Assembly (NCBI GenBank): GCA_031420415.1
Contig: JANOMT010000028.1
Location: 16,917-80,916, forward strand
Direction of reading: 5' to 3'
DNA from: JANYGA01 sp031420415
GTDB lineage: Bacteria > Vulcanimicrobiota > Vulcanimicrobiia > Vulcanimicrobiales > Vulcanimicrobiaceae
Length of the DNA stretch: 64,000 bases
The translations under genes and the position numbers were made by a program. Below, in pieces: positions 27,878-36,549 of this stretch (position 1 is its first letter; every line of letters starts with the position of its first letter). The notes under the pieces were generated by a model. It was not told where the DNA came from, searched no databases, and saw only the letters and a program-made list of their open reading frames with translations.

Positions 27878-28976
27878 CGATCCCGATGCGCTTCGTCTGA
27901 CCGATGCGTATCGTTACGAACTTCCGCCGCAACGGATTGCGAAAACGCCCGCGGAACCTGCCGATGCCGCGCGCCTACTCGTCGTGGGTGACATCGGGTG
28001 CGACGACCGCACGTTCGCATCGTTTGCCGACCATCTTCGCCAGGACGATGTTTTAGTCATAAATGAAACGCGCGTCATCGCCGCCCGGTTACACGGCACG
28101 CGCGAGCGCGGCGGGGGCGCGGCGGAAGTGCTCCTCTTGCGTCCGGCAATGGGTGGCGCGTTCGATCTACGCGCACGCGCGTGGCACGCGCTCGTCCGTC
28201 CGGGACGACGCTTGCGAACGGGGGATCGCGTCCGCTTCGCCTGGACGGACGACGATTCGCGCGACGGTGCGACGGTCGCCTCGATCGACGAAGTTCGCGA
28301 AGACGGATCGCGCGTCGTGCGCTTTGCCGATGATTGCGATCTTGGGAAGCTGATGGATTGCTGCGGCGAGTTACCGCTGCCGCCGTACGTCGGCGAAGGC
28401 GACGCCGCACGCTCGGCTCGCTATCAAACGGTCTTCGCGCGCGTGCCCGGCAGCGTCGCGGCGCCGACGGCCTCGCTCCATTTCACGCGACGCGTCCTCG
28501 ACGCGATTCGCGTACGCGGCGTCACGATCGTCCCGCTCGTGCTCGACGTCGGAATCGGTACCTTCAAACCGATGGCCGGCGACCGCATCGACGACCACAC
28601 GATGCACGCCGAGCGCTACGACATCCCCGAGATGACCGCAACGATCGTCAACGATGCCAAACGCGCGGGCAGACGCGTCGTCGTCGCGGGCACGACTGCG
28701 ATGCGCGCGCTCGAAGCTTCGGCGCGCGCGGACGGGTACGTGCACGCCGGTGCGGCAGAAACCGATATTTTCATCACACCGGGCTTCAACTTTCGCGTGA
28801 CGGACGCTCTGCTGACGAATTTTCATCTCCCCGCATCGACGCTGCTCGTACTCGTGACGGCGTTCGGCGGCTACGACGCGGTCATGCGAGCGTACGCGCA
28901 CGCGATCGTGCGCGAGTATCGGTTTTTTTCGTTCGGTGATGCGATGTTCGTAACGCGCCCGAACGCAACGGTCTAA
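27870..28976 (+). CDS. queA: tRNA S-adenosylmethionine ribosyltransferase-isomerase
   Basis: This 368-residue QueA transfers the ribose of SAM to preQ1-tRNA to make epoxyqueuosine in the wobble base pathway. Diagnostic segments are YELPPQRIAKTPAEP...ARLL at the N-terminus, DDVLVINETRVIAARL, and VLDVGIGTFKPM with the later GTTAMRALEA and TDIFITPGF. The GTG at 27870 lies inside the end of the spoIID-like gene. The gene ends 4 bp into the opposing small gene. tgt and queG are not in the window. Confidence 0.94.
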   Translation: MPNDPDALRLTDAYRYELPPQRIAKTPAEPADAARLLVVGDIGCDDRTFASFADHLRQDDVLVINETRVIAARLHGTRERGGGAAEVLLLRPAMGGAFDLRARAWHALVRPGRRLRTGDRVRFAWTDDDSRDGATVASIDEVREDGSRVVRFADDCDLGKLMDCCGELPLPPYVGEGDAARSARYQTVFARVPGSVAAPTASLHFTRRVLDAIRVRGVTIVPLVLDVGIGTFKPMAGDRIDDHTMHAERYDIPEMTATIVNDAKRAGRRVVVAGTTAMRALEASARADGYVHAGAAETDIFITPGFNFRVTDALLTNFHLPASTLLVLVTAFGGYDAVMRAYAHAIVREYRFFSFGDAMFVTRPNATV

Positions 28977-29464
28977 CGTACCTCGAGCCGAAACGAGACC
29001 TCGTTTGCGCGCTCGCCGTTGCGGACCCGCGCGCGCACGCGAACCGTGTACGTCGCGCCGATGGCATCGGTCGAGAGCGTGAGCGGAAGCGTCGCCCGGC
29101 CATCGACCACGTCGACGTCGTAGCTGCGTGGATCGACACGCGAGACATCGTCGCCCTCGACGGCGGCCGCAAATCGACACGCGGCTTCGAGGCATGCGAA
29201 CCGCAGTTTTCGCTTGCCGGATAGGGCGGCCCGCGGTCCGTCGACGCGCACGACGAGCGATTGCGCAAACTCCGTCTCGTAACCAGGTCCCGTCGATGCT
29301 GCGAAAGCGTGCGCGCGTTGCCGAGCGCCCGCGACGATCGTGAGTCGAAGTGTCGACGCAAGCGGGGCGGTCGACGTATGCACGACGCGTGCGCTCCCGA
29401 GCGCGCAGCCGAAGGCGATGACACCTATGGCGAGTGCCGACAGCGCGACGGACGCGCGCGTCAC
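28973..29464 (-). CDS. Exported protein of unknown function
   Basis: This 163-residue protein begins at a GTG (29464), just after the stop of the prepilin-peptidase-like domain gene. An N-terminal hydrophobic stretch (residues about 5-25) suggests a signal peptide or anchor. The rest looks like an all-beta extracytoplasmic domain with one Cys pair (CLEAACRF). It matches no family I know. Because it is coupled to a fragment of the type IV pilus/secretion peptidase, a role in an envelope system is possible but unproven. Its 3' end overlaps queA by 4 bp. Confidence 0.6.
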   Translation of the reverse strand: MTRASVALSALAIGVIAFGCALGSARVVHTSTAPLASTLRLTIVAGARQRAHAFAASTGPGYETEFAQSLVVRVDGPRAALSGKRKLRFACLEAACRFAAAVEGDDVSRVDPRSYDVDVVDGRATLPLTLSTDAIGATYTVRVRARVRNGERANEVSFRLEVR

Positions 29465-29465
29465 G

Positions 29466-29756
29466 CTAGTAATGGAACGTCTGGGCCGCATACACGCCGC
29501 CGCCGATCGCGCCCGCAACCTCCAGCAGCACGACGTGCAGCGGAATGAAGGCCTTGCAAAAGCGACACCTGCCGCGCAAGATCAGCCAGGACAGGATTGG
29601 AACGTTGTCCCATGGCCGGATACGTTTGTTGCAGACCGCGCAATGCGAAGGCGGTCGCACGAGCGATTCGCGCAGCAACAATCGATCGATCGCCAGCGCG
29701 ACGAACGAACCGAGCGCGGCGCCGAGCGCGACGCAAAAGACGATGGCGATCTCCAC
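29466..29756 (-). CDS. Stand-alone N-terminal domain of prepilin peptidase
   Basis: The 96 residues cover only the first part of a PilD/GspO type prepilin peptidase: one helix, the signature LRESLVRPPSHCAVCNKRI, the loop cysteines Cys39/42 and Cys64/67, and the start of a second helix. In complete enzymes (about 250 residues) this domain methylates and the following six-helix part carries the two catalytic Asp. Here the frame ends with a normal stop after helix 2, so no peptidase activity can be expected. It may be a truncated gene or a genuinely single-domain protein. It lies 2 bp before the next minus-strand gene. Confidence 0.75.
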   Translation of the reverse strand: MEIAIVFCVALGAALGSFVALAIDRLLLRESLVRPPSHCAVCNKRIRPWDNVPILSWLILRGRCRFCKAFIPLHVVLLEVAGAIGGGVYAAQTFHY

Positions 29757-29862
29757 GCCCGATGGTTGGCCGCCCTCGCATCGGTCCCCCTATATTTCGC
29801 GGCCGAGCACGTGCGTCGTGCGAGAACCACCCCCGCTCGTCACCGTGGATCGCGTTCCCGCA

Positions 29863-31001
29863 TTACCGCGATGGACGAATACGCCAGTGCTCGACCGAAT
29901 CATACGGTAACGTACCGTTGGCGACGAATCCGTCGACGTTGCGCGGGATCACGTCGAGTTCGCGACTTTGGTAGAGCGGCAATAAGGGAACGTCGTTTGC
30001 GACGAGTCGCTGGACGCGCGCGAGTTCCGCACGTCGAGCTTTGTCGTCGAGAGCGTACGCCGAATCACGCAAGGCCGCATCGACGTGCGGATTGCAATAC
30101 CGCGCGTCGTTATAGCCGTGCGGTGCGCGTTCTCGACACGCGAAGAGCCACGAGACGTCGGGGTCGACGTTGCTGGAATAACGGGCGAGTGCGAGATCGA
30201 ATTTGCCGAGCACGAACGCTCCGCCGTCTTCGGCCCGGTCCCAGGCGCCAGCCGGCGCGATCGAGATCGGCGGCGGCCGCACCCGGGTCGTACGTCGGCC
30301 ACGGCGCGTGTGGATCGTCCGCGTAGCTGAAAAGACCCCGCCACGCGTCGTGGGCTGTCGCGAAGCCGCGCGTGACGTCGGCGACGAGACGCACGCGGTC
30401 GATGCCACGCGCGATCGCGCGACGGATGCGACGGTCGGCGAACACACCGCGCTCCGTATTGAACGCAACGATCGAGGCACCGGTATAAGGGAGATTCGAC
30501 GTGCGGTATCGGGGCAGTGCGGCGTAGTGCGAGCCGAGGCCGACGTCGCCGCCGAGCAGCGCGTCGAGTTCGCCCGTTTTGAGCTGCACGAGCGCGGTCG
30601 TCGATTCGGGGAGGTTGGCAACGAGATGAACGACGCTGCCACGATCCCACGCCGCCACACGGTACGGCCCCGAACCGATCGGCTTGGCATTGAAGGCCAC
30701 GTCGTTGAGTTCGGGTTCGTTTGCGAGCAGATGCGCGGGCAGGATCGCGTAGTTGCTATCCGGTGTGAAGAAGAGGTCGACGATCGCGGCATCGCGTTCG
30801 CGCAGTCGGACGACGACGGTATGCGCATCCGGCGCCGCGACGTCGCGTAATCGAACGTATGGATCGCGCGGACCGTGAAGACCACGTCGGCAGCCGTCAG
30901 CGGTGTGCCGTCTTGCCAGCGGACGTCGTCGCGTAAGCGATACGTAATCGTGCGGCCGTCGGGCGATATTCCGCCGTTGCGGCGGGTCGGCACCGCACGC
31001 A
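29863..31001 (-). pseudogene. Broken dipeptide/oligopeptide-binding protein (SBP family 5)
   Basis: The sequence encodes family-5 extracellular solute-binding protein segments, but in two reading frames. The N-terminal part (NGGISPDGRTITYRLRDDVRW..., frame to about 30850) shifts to a second frame (PDAHTVVVRL ... IGSGPYRVAAWD ... FADRRIRRAIARGIDR) until about 30240, then returns to the first frame to the end (FDLALARYSSNVDPD...LPLYQSRELDVIPRNVDGF). The first 80-100 residues expected in the family, including the signal peptide, are missing. It starts where the neighbouring lipoprotein gene ends, which suggests deletion at that border. Sequencing error could explain the shifts but not the missing start. 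Confidence 0.78.
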
Positions 31002-31033
31002 CGCGGCGCTTTGTCCGATCGCGATGTATCGCC

Positions 31034-32554
31034 CTACCCGGACGTGGAGTCGCTGCCACATCCGATGCGCTGGTGTTTTGGGTCGAAGAGTGGCGACGTG
31101 ACGCCCGACCCACCGCTGCTTTCGATGGGAGCGACGTTGAAGACGCTCAGAATAAAATTGATCACTTTCGCAACGGAGGGCGGCATCCGATACCCGACGC
31201 CGGCCTTGACCCAAGCCTGCATGTCGACTTGCCGACACGTGACACCGACGATAACGCTTCCCGCATCCGAGCCCCGCGTTACCCCGGCCGTCAATCCGAG
31301 TCCTACGAAGGGGCCGGTGACGAAGCCAAAGGCACCAATGCCGACGATCGCTCGCACTTCGTAGGTGATGATGAGGGCGTTGATGCCCAATGAGATGCCC
31401 GAGATCGAATCCATCAAACTTTTACGCACGATGAAACTCCCGGGTCCGCTGGCACTGCACGTGCTGTAGTGGCATTCCATCTTGAGCGAACCCGCGAGCG
31501 CGTAATCACCGCCGGCCGTAAACTTCGAATTTTTTGCCGTAAAAAGAGTTTCCAGCATGAACGTCTGGTGTAGCGTGAACGCGAGTGGAACCGGTCCCCC
31601 GAGTGGGACGCTCAGATCTATCGGTAAGAAGACGAGCTTCTTGAGGTTATCTTTCGGCGCGAAGTCAGCATTGCTGCTCGCTTCGAAATTTAACGTCAGC
31701 CCGGCCGTGTTATGCACCTCGAATTTTGCGGTCTCGATCCCGCGCGTCGTGATGTTGATGTCATACGAAACGTACGGATCAAGCATATGCAGTGCGACCG
31801 ATCCGTGTACCTGAACGGGAGCCAGGGCAGCGTTCTTCACGGGGCTGTTGAAATTCATACTCAAACCGCCGTCGGTAAACGGGTTAAAGCTGAAGCTCGG
31901 TGTGATCACTTCGGGAGGCGGCCCGATTCCCGGCGGCAGCAACGATGCTTGGGCAAGCTGCAGCGGCAAGCGCGCGGGACGGCTTTCGTTGAAGCTCGCA
32001 AAGACCGGTTGGATATCCGCGACGCGCGGCAATGATGGAACGGGCGCAGCCGCGAGCGAGGTTTCGGCGCCCGGCCAATCCGGAGCCGAATACGATCGCA
32101 TCGCGCCGGCATCGACGGTTTGATTTCCGGAAAGATGCGCTTGTTGAATGACGTCGGTGAGTTGAACGGGACCGAGGGTGATGCCGAGATCATTACCGTT
32201 GTGTGCAACGTGCAACACGCGGCCGACACCGCGGCCGGTGAGGAACATGATCTTGCCGGGCATCAGATCCGCTGCGCCCGGGGCGCTCGCATCGATCGTC
32301 CACGTCAGACCGTTGGAACTCACGGAGCGAACGGCCGACGCGCCACCCTGCGGAATGATGACGTCGGGTTGATAGACGACCTCGGAGTTGCGTGTGGGTG
32401 CGACGCCGTATTGAAGCTCGGCATCGCTCAAGGAAACGGTGGGGCCTTGGGAGGATGTTGCGCTGCCAGAAGCTCCTGTCGACCGACTCGCGCAGCCTCC
32501 TAACAGCGCAGTCGCCAGAAAGAGCGCGAGAGGAATCACGAGCAGCGTCTTCAT
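31034..32554 (-). CDS. Large lipoprotein of unknown function
   Basis: This 506-residue protein has a lipoprotein signal (LLGGC, Cys21). The region after it (YQPDVIIPQGG...SNGLTWTIDA, about 60-90) recurs as a broken copy at 37882-38058. The middle is beta-rich. The C-terminal third has a Gly-rich hydrophobic stretch (VGIGAFGFVTGPFVGLGL, about 405-425) that could insert in a membrane, and several Cys. I do not recognise the family. The upstream element with two TCGGAC repeats ends 24 bp before the ATG, which suggests a leaderless transcript under the local regulator. Confidence 0.72.
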   Translation of the reverse strand: MKTLLVIPLALFLATALLGGCASRSTGASGSATSSQGPTVSLSDAELQYGVAPTRNSEVVYQPDVIIPQGGASAVRSVSSNGLTWTIDASAPGAADLMPGKIMFLTGRGVGRVLHVAHNGNDLGITLGPVQLTDVIQQAHLSGNQTVDAGAMRSYSAPDWPGAETSLAAAPVPSLPRVADIQPVFASFNESRPARLPLQLAQASLLPPGIGPPPEVITPSFSFNPFTDGGLSMNFNSPVKNAALAPVQVHGSVALHMLDPYVSYDINITTRGIETAKFEVHNTAGLTLNFEASSNADFAPKDNLKKLVFLPIDLSVPLGGPVPLAFTLHQTFMLETLFTAKNSKFTAGGDYALAGSLKMECHYSTCSASGPGSFIVRKSLMDSISGISLGINALIITYEVRAIVGIGAFGFVTGPFVGLGLTAGVTRGSDAGSVIVGVTCRQVDMQAWVKAGVGYRMPPSVAKVINFILSVFNVAPIESSGGSGVTSPLFDPKHQRIGCGSDSTSG

Positions 32555-32578
32555 AATCGCTACGGTGCTAAAACGTTC

Positions 32579-32595
32579 GTCCGAAAAGCGTCCGA
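32579..32595 (-). promoter_or_regulatory. Direct-repeat promoter element 1 (TCGGAC x2)
   Basis: Read on the minus strand: TCGGAC-GCTTT-TCGGAC, an 11-bp period. CACCGT lies 11 bp downstream at the -10 position, and the lipoprotein ATG is 24 bp downstream of the repeats. The layout fits an activator-dependent promoter of the SARP type; the binding protein is inferred. Confidence 0.7.
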
Positions 32596-32682
32596 TTCGA
32601 GTAAAGGCTCTCGAGCGCGATCTGACGCTCGACGCCGCAACGACGAGCGCCGATCGATAATGTATAAACCGGTCGGAACGAC

Positions 32683-33120
32683 TTAAAGATGTCGTAGTGC
32701 TGCGGCGAGTACTTTTTCACTCGTCGCCATGTCCGTGGTGAAGCCTTTCATGTCGATAACTCGTGCACTTACGAACATCCCACCTTTGATCGCCGTCGCG
32801 CCGAAGGTGTGCATGGGATCGGCACGAGCTTGCGATTGACTTTCGGCGAGCTTGGGCCCTGACGCCGTAATGAGCGTGAACAATAAACCACGCCCCACAC
32901 GTTCTTTCGGATTATACCCGCAAGCGGAATGCGTCGAATCGCGTTCCGGACGTGCGCTTGCAGCCCGGCCGACCGAGAGAGAATTCCCGACGATCGATTC
33001 TATTTCTGCAAGCGGAAGGACGCTGCAGGCGAGCCGCGGTGACGCGGCCGCGGAGCCGATCGTAGCAGCTGTGATGATTGCCGAGGCAAAGAGACAAACA
33101 CAAGGTGAGGAAAGTTTCAT
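32683..33120 (-). CDS. Small exported Cys-containing protein, paralogous family copy A
   Basis: This 145-residue protein has a signal peptide (to AAASP, about residue 28) followed by the family core ACSVLPLAEIESIVG, a second Cys (ACGY), and a C-terminal helix (SEKVLAAALRHL). Copies B, C, E and G share the ASPRxAC junction and the C-terminal ALAAxL motif. The fold recalls the actinobacterial DUF3558-type lipoproteins (Cys, then xLLxxxEAxxxxG), but that is only a resemblance. The ATG at 33120 is preferred over a GTG at 33129 because GAAAGG lies just upstream. The promoter element at 33178-33194 lies 57 bp before the start. Function unknown. Confidence 0.72.
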   Translation of the reverse strand: MKLSSPCVCLFASAIITAATIGSAAASPRLACSVLPLAEIESIVGNSLSVGRAASARPERDSTHSACGYNPKERVGRGLLFTLITASGPKLAESQSQARADPMHTFGATAIKGGMFVSARVIDMKGFTTDMATSEKVLAAALRHL

Positions 33121-33177
33121 TGGAAGCACCTTTCAATGTATGACGTAAGGTCGTGCGTGAACGCTAGCAGTGTTAGC

Positions 33178-33194
33178 GTCCGAAACGAGTCCGA
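33178..33194 (-). promoter_or_regulatory. Direct-repeat promoter element 2 (TCGGAC x2)
   Basis: Minus-strand TCGGAC-TCGTT-TCGGAC followed after 11 bp by TAGCGT (33166-33161), itself part of an extended TGCTAGCGT -10. The predicted start near 33154 leaves a leader of about 34 nt with a GAAAGG box before copy A. Confidence 0.72.
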
Positions 33195-33225
33195 ACACGT
33201 GCGCCGCAAGCCGTCCACGATACGC

Positions 33226-34179
33226 CTAAATGACGACGACCGTCGAGATCATATGTTCGGTGTCGTCGTGGAAGACACAATGCACCGTATACGTTCCGGC
33301 TTTGGTGAACGTTAGGCTATAGCTCTGGCCCGGAAAGAGGATCCCGGAATTCGAAAACGCCGATCCATCGAAGGTCGTGTTTCCCGTCGGCGCTCCCGGT
33401 GGCCTGATCGTCGGGAACGGCTGGCCGTTTGCTCCGATCGAGACAGTGTGTGGTTCGTTATTCGAGAGATTGGTCCACGTCAGCGTCGTGCCGACCGGGA
33501 TCGTGACAGATTGGTCGGAGAGCGACGGCGACGATAGGAACCGGAGCACGGTCGAAGATGCGACGGGCGCTCCACCGGATACCGCAGGCGAGATGCCGAC
33601 AGCAAGGTGCGTGCCATCCACGGGGTATGGGAACGTGGCGAGTGAAGCCGACGCGGATGTGAGATCGGTGCTTTGGCCAGTTGCAGCCATGGCATCGAGC
33701 TGCGCTTGCGTTTGCGGATACGCCGTCCCGGCTGCGCGAACCAGTACCGTCCCGATCATGCCCGGATGGATGAGGCATCGGTACGTATAGGTACCGACTT
33801 TCGTAAACGTCATCGAGTAACTCCCACCGAGCAATTGAAAACCCGAACTCGAATACGCCGTGCCGTCAGTGGTCATCGATCCACTCGGCTTCGCGACGTT
33901 CGGGTCGCTCGGTGGCGGCACGGGTTGGCCTGCGGGAACGATGGCTACCGTGTGTGGTTCTCCCGTGGGAAACGCCCACGAAACGGTATCGCCGACGTTG
34001 ATGGAAAGCGATGCCGGGTAGAAGTTAAGGCCCTGGAGGGCTTGGTTTTGGTCTTGCGCGCCCGTTACGATCGCAAACGTAGAAGCTTGCGGCGCGTTGG
34101 GAGTGAGGGTTGTTGTGCTTCCACTACTGCATGCGGTAAAAGCAAGCGATGCAGCGATAAGCACGGTAGGCAAACGCAT
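33226..34179 (-). CDS. Two-domain blue-copper (cupredoxin) lipoprotein
   Basis: This 317-residue lipoprotein (FTAC, Cys17) holds two plastocyanin/azurin-like domains, about residues 50-150 and 205-317. Each has the full type-1 copper ligand set: His in EPHTV, then Cys and His in YRCLIHPGM (domain 1) or VHCVFHDDTEHM (domain 2), and the final Met. It probably carries electrons or binds copper outside the cytoplasmic membrane. The start has a GAAAGGA box. The repeat element 3 lies about 70 bp upstream, so it is predicted to belong to the local regulon. No copper oxidase partner lies nearby. Confidence 0.88.
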   Translation of the reverse strand: MRLPTVLIAASLAFTACSSGSTTTLTPNAPQASTFAIVTGAQDQNQALQGLNFYPASLSINVGDTVSWAFPTGEPHTVAIVPAGQPVPPPSDPNVAKPSGSMTTDGTAYSSSGFQLLGGSYSMTFTKVGTYTYRCLIHPGMIGTVLVRAAGTAYPQTQAQLDAMAATGQSTDLTSASASLATFPYPVDGTHLAVGISPAVSGGAPVASSTVLRFLSSPSLSDQSVTIPVGTTLTWTNLSNNEPHTVSIGANGQPFPTIRPPGAPTGNTTFDGSAFSNSGILFPGQSYSLTFTKAGTYTVHCVFHDDTEHMISTVVVI

Positions 34180-34247
34180 GAGACGGTCCTTTCAAGGCCA
34201 GATGTCGAGTTGGTAAGCTCTGTAAAACGAACCATGACCGACATACC

Positions 34248-34264
34248 GTCCGAATAGCGTCCGA
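34248..34264 (-). promoter_or_regulatory. Direct-repeat promoter element 3 (TCGGAC x2)
   Basis: Minus-strand TCGGAC-GCTAT-TCGGAC, then CATGGT 11 bp on (34236-34231) at the -10 position, ahead of the blue-copper lipoprotein gene. Confidence 0.7.
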
Positions 34265-34275
34265 GCAACCTTAGA

Positions 34276-34553
34276 TTTTTTGTAAAATTGCGGCGAGCGC
34301 ATTTTTGCTTTTCACAAAATCGAAGCCTTCGACCCCCGCAACGCTCACACTAACCGCAGTCGGAAATTATTAAGGCACCTAGACGCTTTATTGAGCTAGG
34401 CTTGAAGACCGGAGAGCCTCCAATAATGGCGTGTCCTTCCGAAATCGGAAGCCCGTTGCAGGCGAGCTGCGGTAATGCGTTTGCTGGGGCAATCGTTGCC
34501 ACGCCAATAAGCGCCGAGGCAAAGAGATCGAGATATCGTGAGGGAGCATTCAT
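34276..34553 (-). pseudogene. Internally deleted copy B of the small exported protein family
   Basis: The signal peptide and first core motif are intact (ANALPQLACNGLPISEGHAIIGG, from the ATG at 34553), but the frame ends at a stop near 34350. Just beyond, the family's C-terminus appears (VKSKNALAAILQKI then stop, 34349-34276), nearly the same as in copy C. The middle of the gene, with the second Cys, is gone. No TCGGAC repeat lies upstream. Confidence 0.7.
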
Positions 34554-34620
34554 CGAAAAGAGCTTTCCTTTCGTTTAATCGGCGGATGCAAACGCCGACA
34601 TTGCGGCCCGAGATTCCGGA

Positions 34621-34995
34621 TTAGATCTTCTGAAGAACGGCAGCGAGAAGTTTATTGCTCGCTGCCAAATCGATCGCATCGCGGGTCGCGACGCGGACGG
34701 CTGCGAACACACCGGCGGTTTTTGTTGATTTGGCGCGATATTTTGCATTCATTGCCGCGAGCTTGGAAGCCGGTGCATAAACGAGATTGAGCAACGCGCT
34801 ACGCCCCGATCCATCCCTCGCGCCGTCGATTTGTGTCAGTAAGTTCTTATCGGGATTGAGAATCGAAACAGAATCTCCGATGATTGCGCGCACATCAGCA
34901 ATCGAAATGATGTTGCATGCGACACGCGGTGACGCGTCTACGGAGCCAATCGTGAATGCGGTTGTCACGGCAACGGCTCCGAGACACCTTTCCAT
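34621..34995 (-). CDS. Small exported protein, family copy C
   Basis: This 124-residue family member has the core ASPRVACNIISIADVRAIIGDS after a short signal peptide and ends in ASNKLLAAVLQKI. The second Cys of the family is absent. The signal peptide is shorter than in copy A: the ATG at 34995 overlaps what should be the GGAAAGG ribosome box, so the native start may be the in-frame GTG a few codons on, or the 5' end is slightly damaged. A half-degenerate repeat element lies 40-56 bp upstream. Function unknown. Confidence 0.62.
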   Translation of the reverse strand: MERCLGAVAVTTAFTIGSVDASPRVACNIISIADVRAIIGDSVSILNPDKNLLTQIDGARDGSGRSALLNLVYAPASKLAAMNAKYRAKSTKTAGVFAAVRVATRDAIDLAASNKLLAAVLQKI

Positions 34996-35034
34996 TAAGG
35001 GCTGAGTTCGTACGCTACCTTAAGCGACGTTGCT

Positions 35035-35051
35035 CTCCGATAAGCGTCCGA
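35035..35051 (-). promoter_or_regulatory. Direct-repeat promoter element 4 (one degenerate half)
   Basis: Minus-strand TCGGAC-GCTTA-TCGGAG, again with an 11-bp period; the second half has one mismatch. TAAGGT follows after 12 bp (35022-35017). It precedes family copy C. Confidence 0.6.
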
Positions 35052-35061
35052 ACTCGTGCGC

Positions 35062-36543
35062 TCACTGCGCGCCACGGCCGGAGACGCCGAGACGCTGCTG
35101 GCTGGTGTTTGCCGGCTCCGCGAGGAGTGGATAGTCATAGTTAGCTTGACTATTTACGTCATTCGTGGGGGCGTCTTTCGCCTTTCCTTCGAGTTTCGCA
35201 GCCGCGCCGGCTACGATGATCGCGACCTTCGCGTAGGTGTCGCCGATCCAGTAATAAGGATTGCCCGCGACGATGTCGTGAAGTCCACCCGCGAGATGCT
35301 CTGCGCCGGTCAAGTCGCTGCCCGCTACTTGGGCGTTTGGCTCAGGGCCGGCCGCTTCGCGTGCGTCTTTTCCCGTGCCGAATTTGCTGTACTCGGTTAA
35401 CGTACGCTCTGTGATGTTTACGGCATCGTCGCCCGTAATCGCAACCCGCACCATGTTCAGACTCGCGACTTGGATCGGAGTTCTCGGCGCACTCAGGGCG
35501 GTGTTCCCGATCTTTCCATACGCGACGTCGCGTGAATCGAGAACATACCCGCGATTGCTGAAGAGAGCGGTCTGACCTTGCTTCGGACCCGTAAGCCGCA
35601 ACGTTTTAAACCGCCACGAACGGACCATCGCACCCCGGATTGAGGTGACGTCGGGGCGCGCTGCATACGTCGCATCGACCGTGTATCCGCCGCTCGAGAG
35701 ATGTGTCGCACGGCCGATGTCATCCAGCGTTATGCTGTACGATGGCGGCCTGAATACTTCGACATCGGTAGTGGAATACGACTCGGGGAAGAAGCGGACG
35801 TACGTGCCATTTTCGGCGTAGCTCCACGGGCCGGCGGGTACCTCTCGACTGCCTTCTCCGATCGGCGCTTTGCCACGCAGGACGGCCAGCTGCTCGAGTT
35901 CCGGAAACGCAAGTGCTGGATTGGTGATCTTGTCGCGCCAGCTCTGCACTTGTGAGATGGTGTTCGTAATCTGAGCCGGGATGAGCGAGCCCAGAAGACC
36001 CCGAGCGACGTTCTTCACCGATTCTCGATTCGCGCTCATTGACGATATCTCGGGCGAAGTCAGCAATGGACGGATCCGGTTTTGAAAATCGGATGCATAA
36101 TCTTGGAACGGCGTGTACGCTTCGATGCCCCAGATCAATTGCTGGATGTCTTGTTGTTGGATTTCCGGATGCGCGAAGGATCGTTCCATGATCGAACGAA
36201 TGAGCAGCGCGCGGTCGCCTTTGAGCGGTGCCAAAAGATAGCCGTCGCCCTTGGTCGGCCCATACGTCCCCGCATGAAGGCAATAGCTCTGCAGGCGCAT
36301 GCGGAAATAGCCAGATGGGACGCGCGTGGATCGTGACGTTACCGGCGTAATCCCTTGCAAGAAACGACCGAGTAATTGCGCGACCGGCAACGCGTCTTTT
36401 ATGCTCGTGGTAATCGCCTCACGCGGCGCTCCATCGAGAAGGCTCGCGTTCGCGGGCACGAGGAAGAGGCTGAACGCAACCGTTAATGATGCGATGCTGC
36501 GCGCGACGTGGGAACCGCGCGAGGCTTGTTTGAGATTACCCAT
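35062..36543 (-). CDS. Large exported protein of unknown function
   Basis: This 493-residue protein has a signal peptide (hydrophobic core about residues 17-33, ending PANAS). The mature part mixes helical and beta segments. The phrase GGLHDIVAGNPYYWIGDTYAKVAIIVAGAAAK near the end is conserved-looking, and the C-terminus is disordered. I recognise no family. It starts 6 bp after copy D on the same strand, so the two are one transcription unit and perhaps work together outside the cell. No TCGGAC pair was found directly upstream of this two-gene unit. Confidence 0.68.
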   Translation of the reverse strand: MGNLKQASRGSHVARSIASLTVAFSLFLVPANASLLDGAPREAITTSIKDALPVAQLLGRFLQGITPVTSRSTRVPSGYFRMRLQSYCLHAGTYGPTKGDGYLLAPLKGDRALLIRSIMERSFAHPEIQQQDIQQLIWGIEAYTPFQDYASDFQNRIRPLLTSPEISSMSANRESVKNVARGLLGSLIPAQITNTISQVQSWRDKITNPALAFPELEQLAVLRGKAPIGEGSREVPAGPWSYAENGTYVRFFPESYSTTDVEVFRPPSYSITLDDIGRATHLSSGGYTVDATYAARPDVTSIRGAMVRSWRFKTLRLTGPKQGQTALFSNRGYVLDSRDVAYGKIGNTALSAPRTPIQVASLNMVRVAITGDDAVNITERTLTEYSKFGTGKDAREAAGPEPNAQVAGSDLTGAEHLAGGLHDIVAGNPYYWIGDTYAKVAIIVAGAAAKLEGKAKDAPTNDVNSQANYDYPLLAEPANTSQQRLGVSGRGAQ

Positions 36544-36549
36544 CGACGT

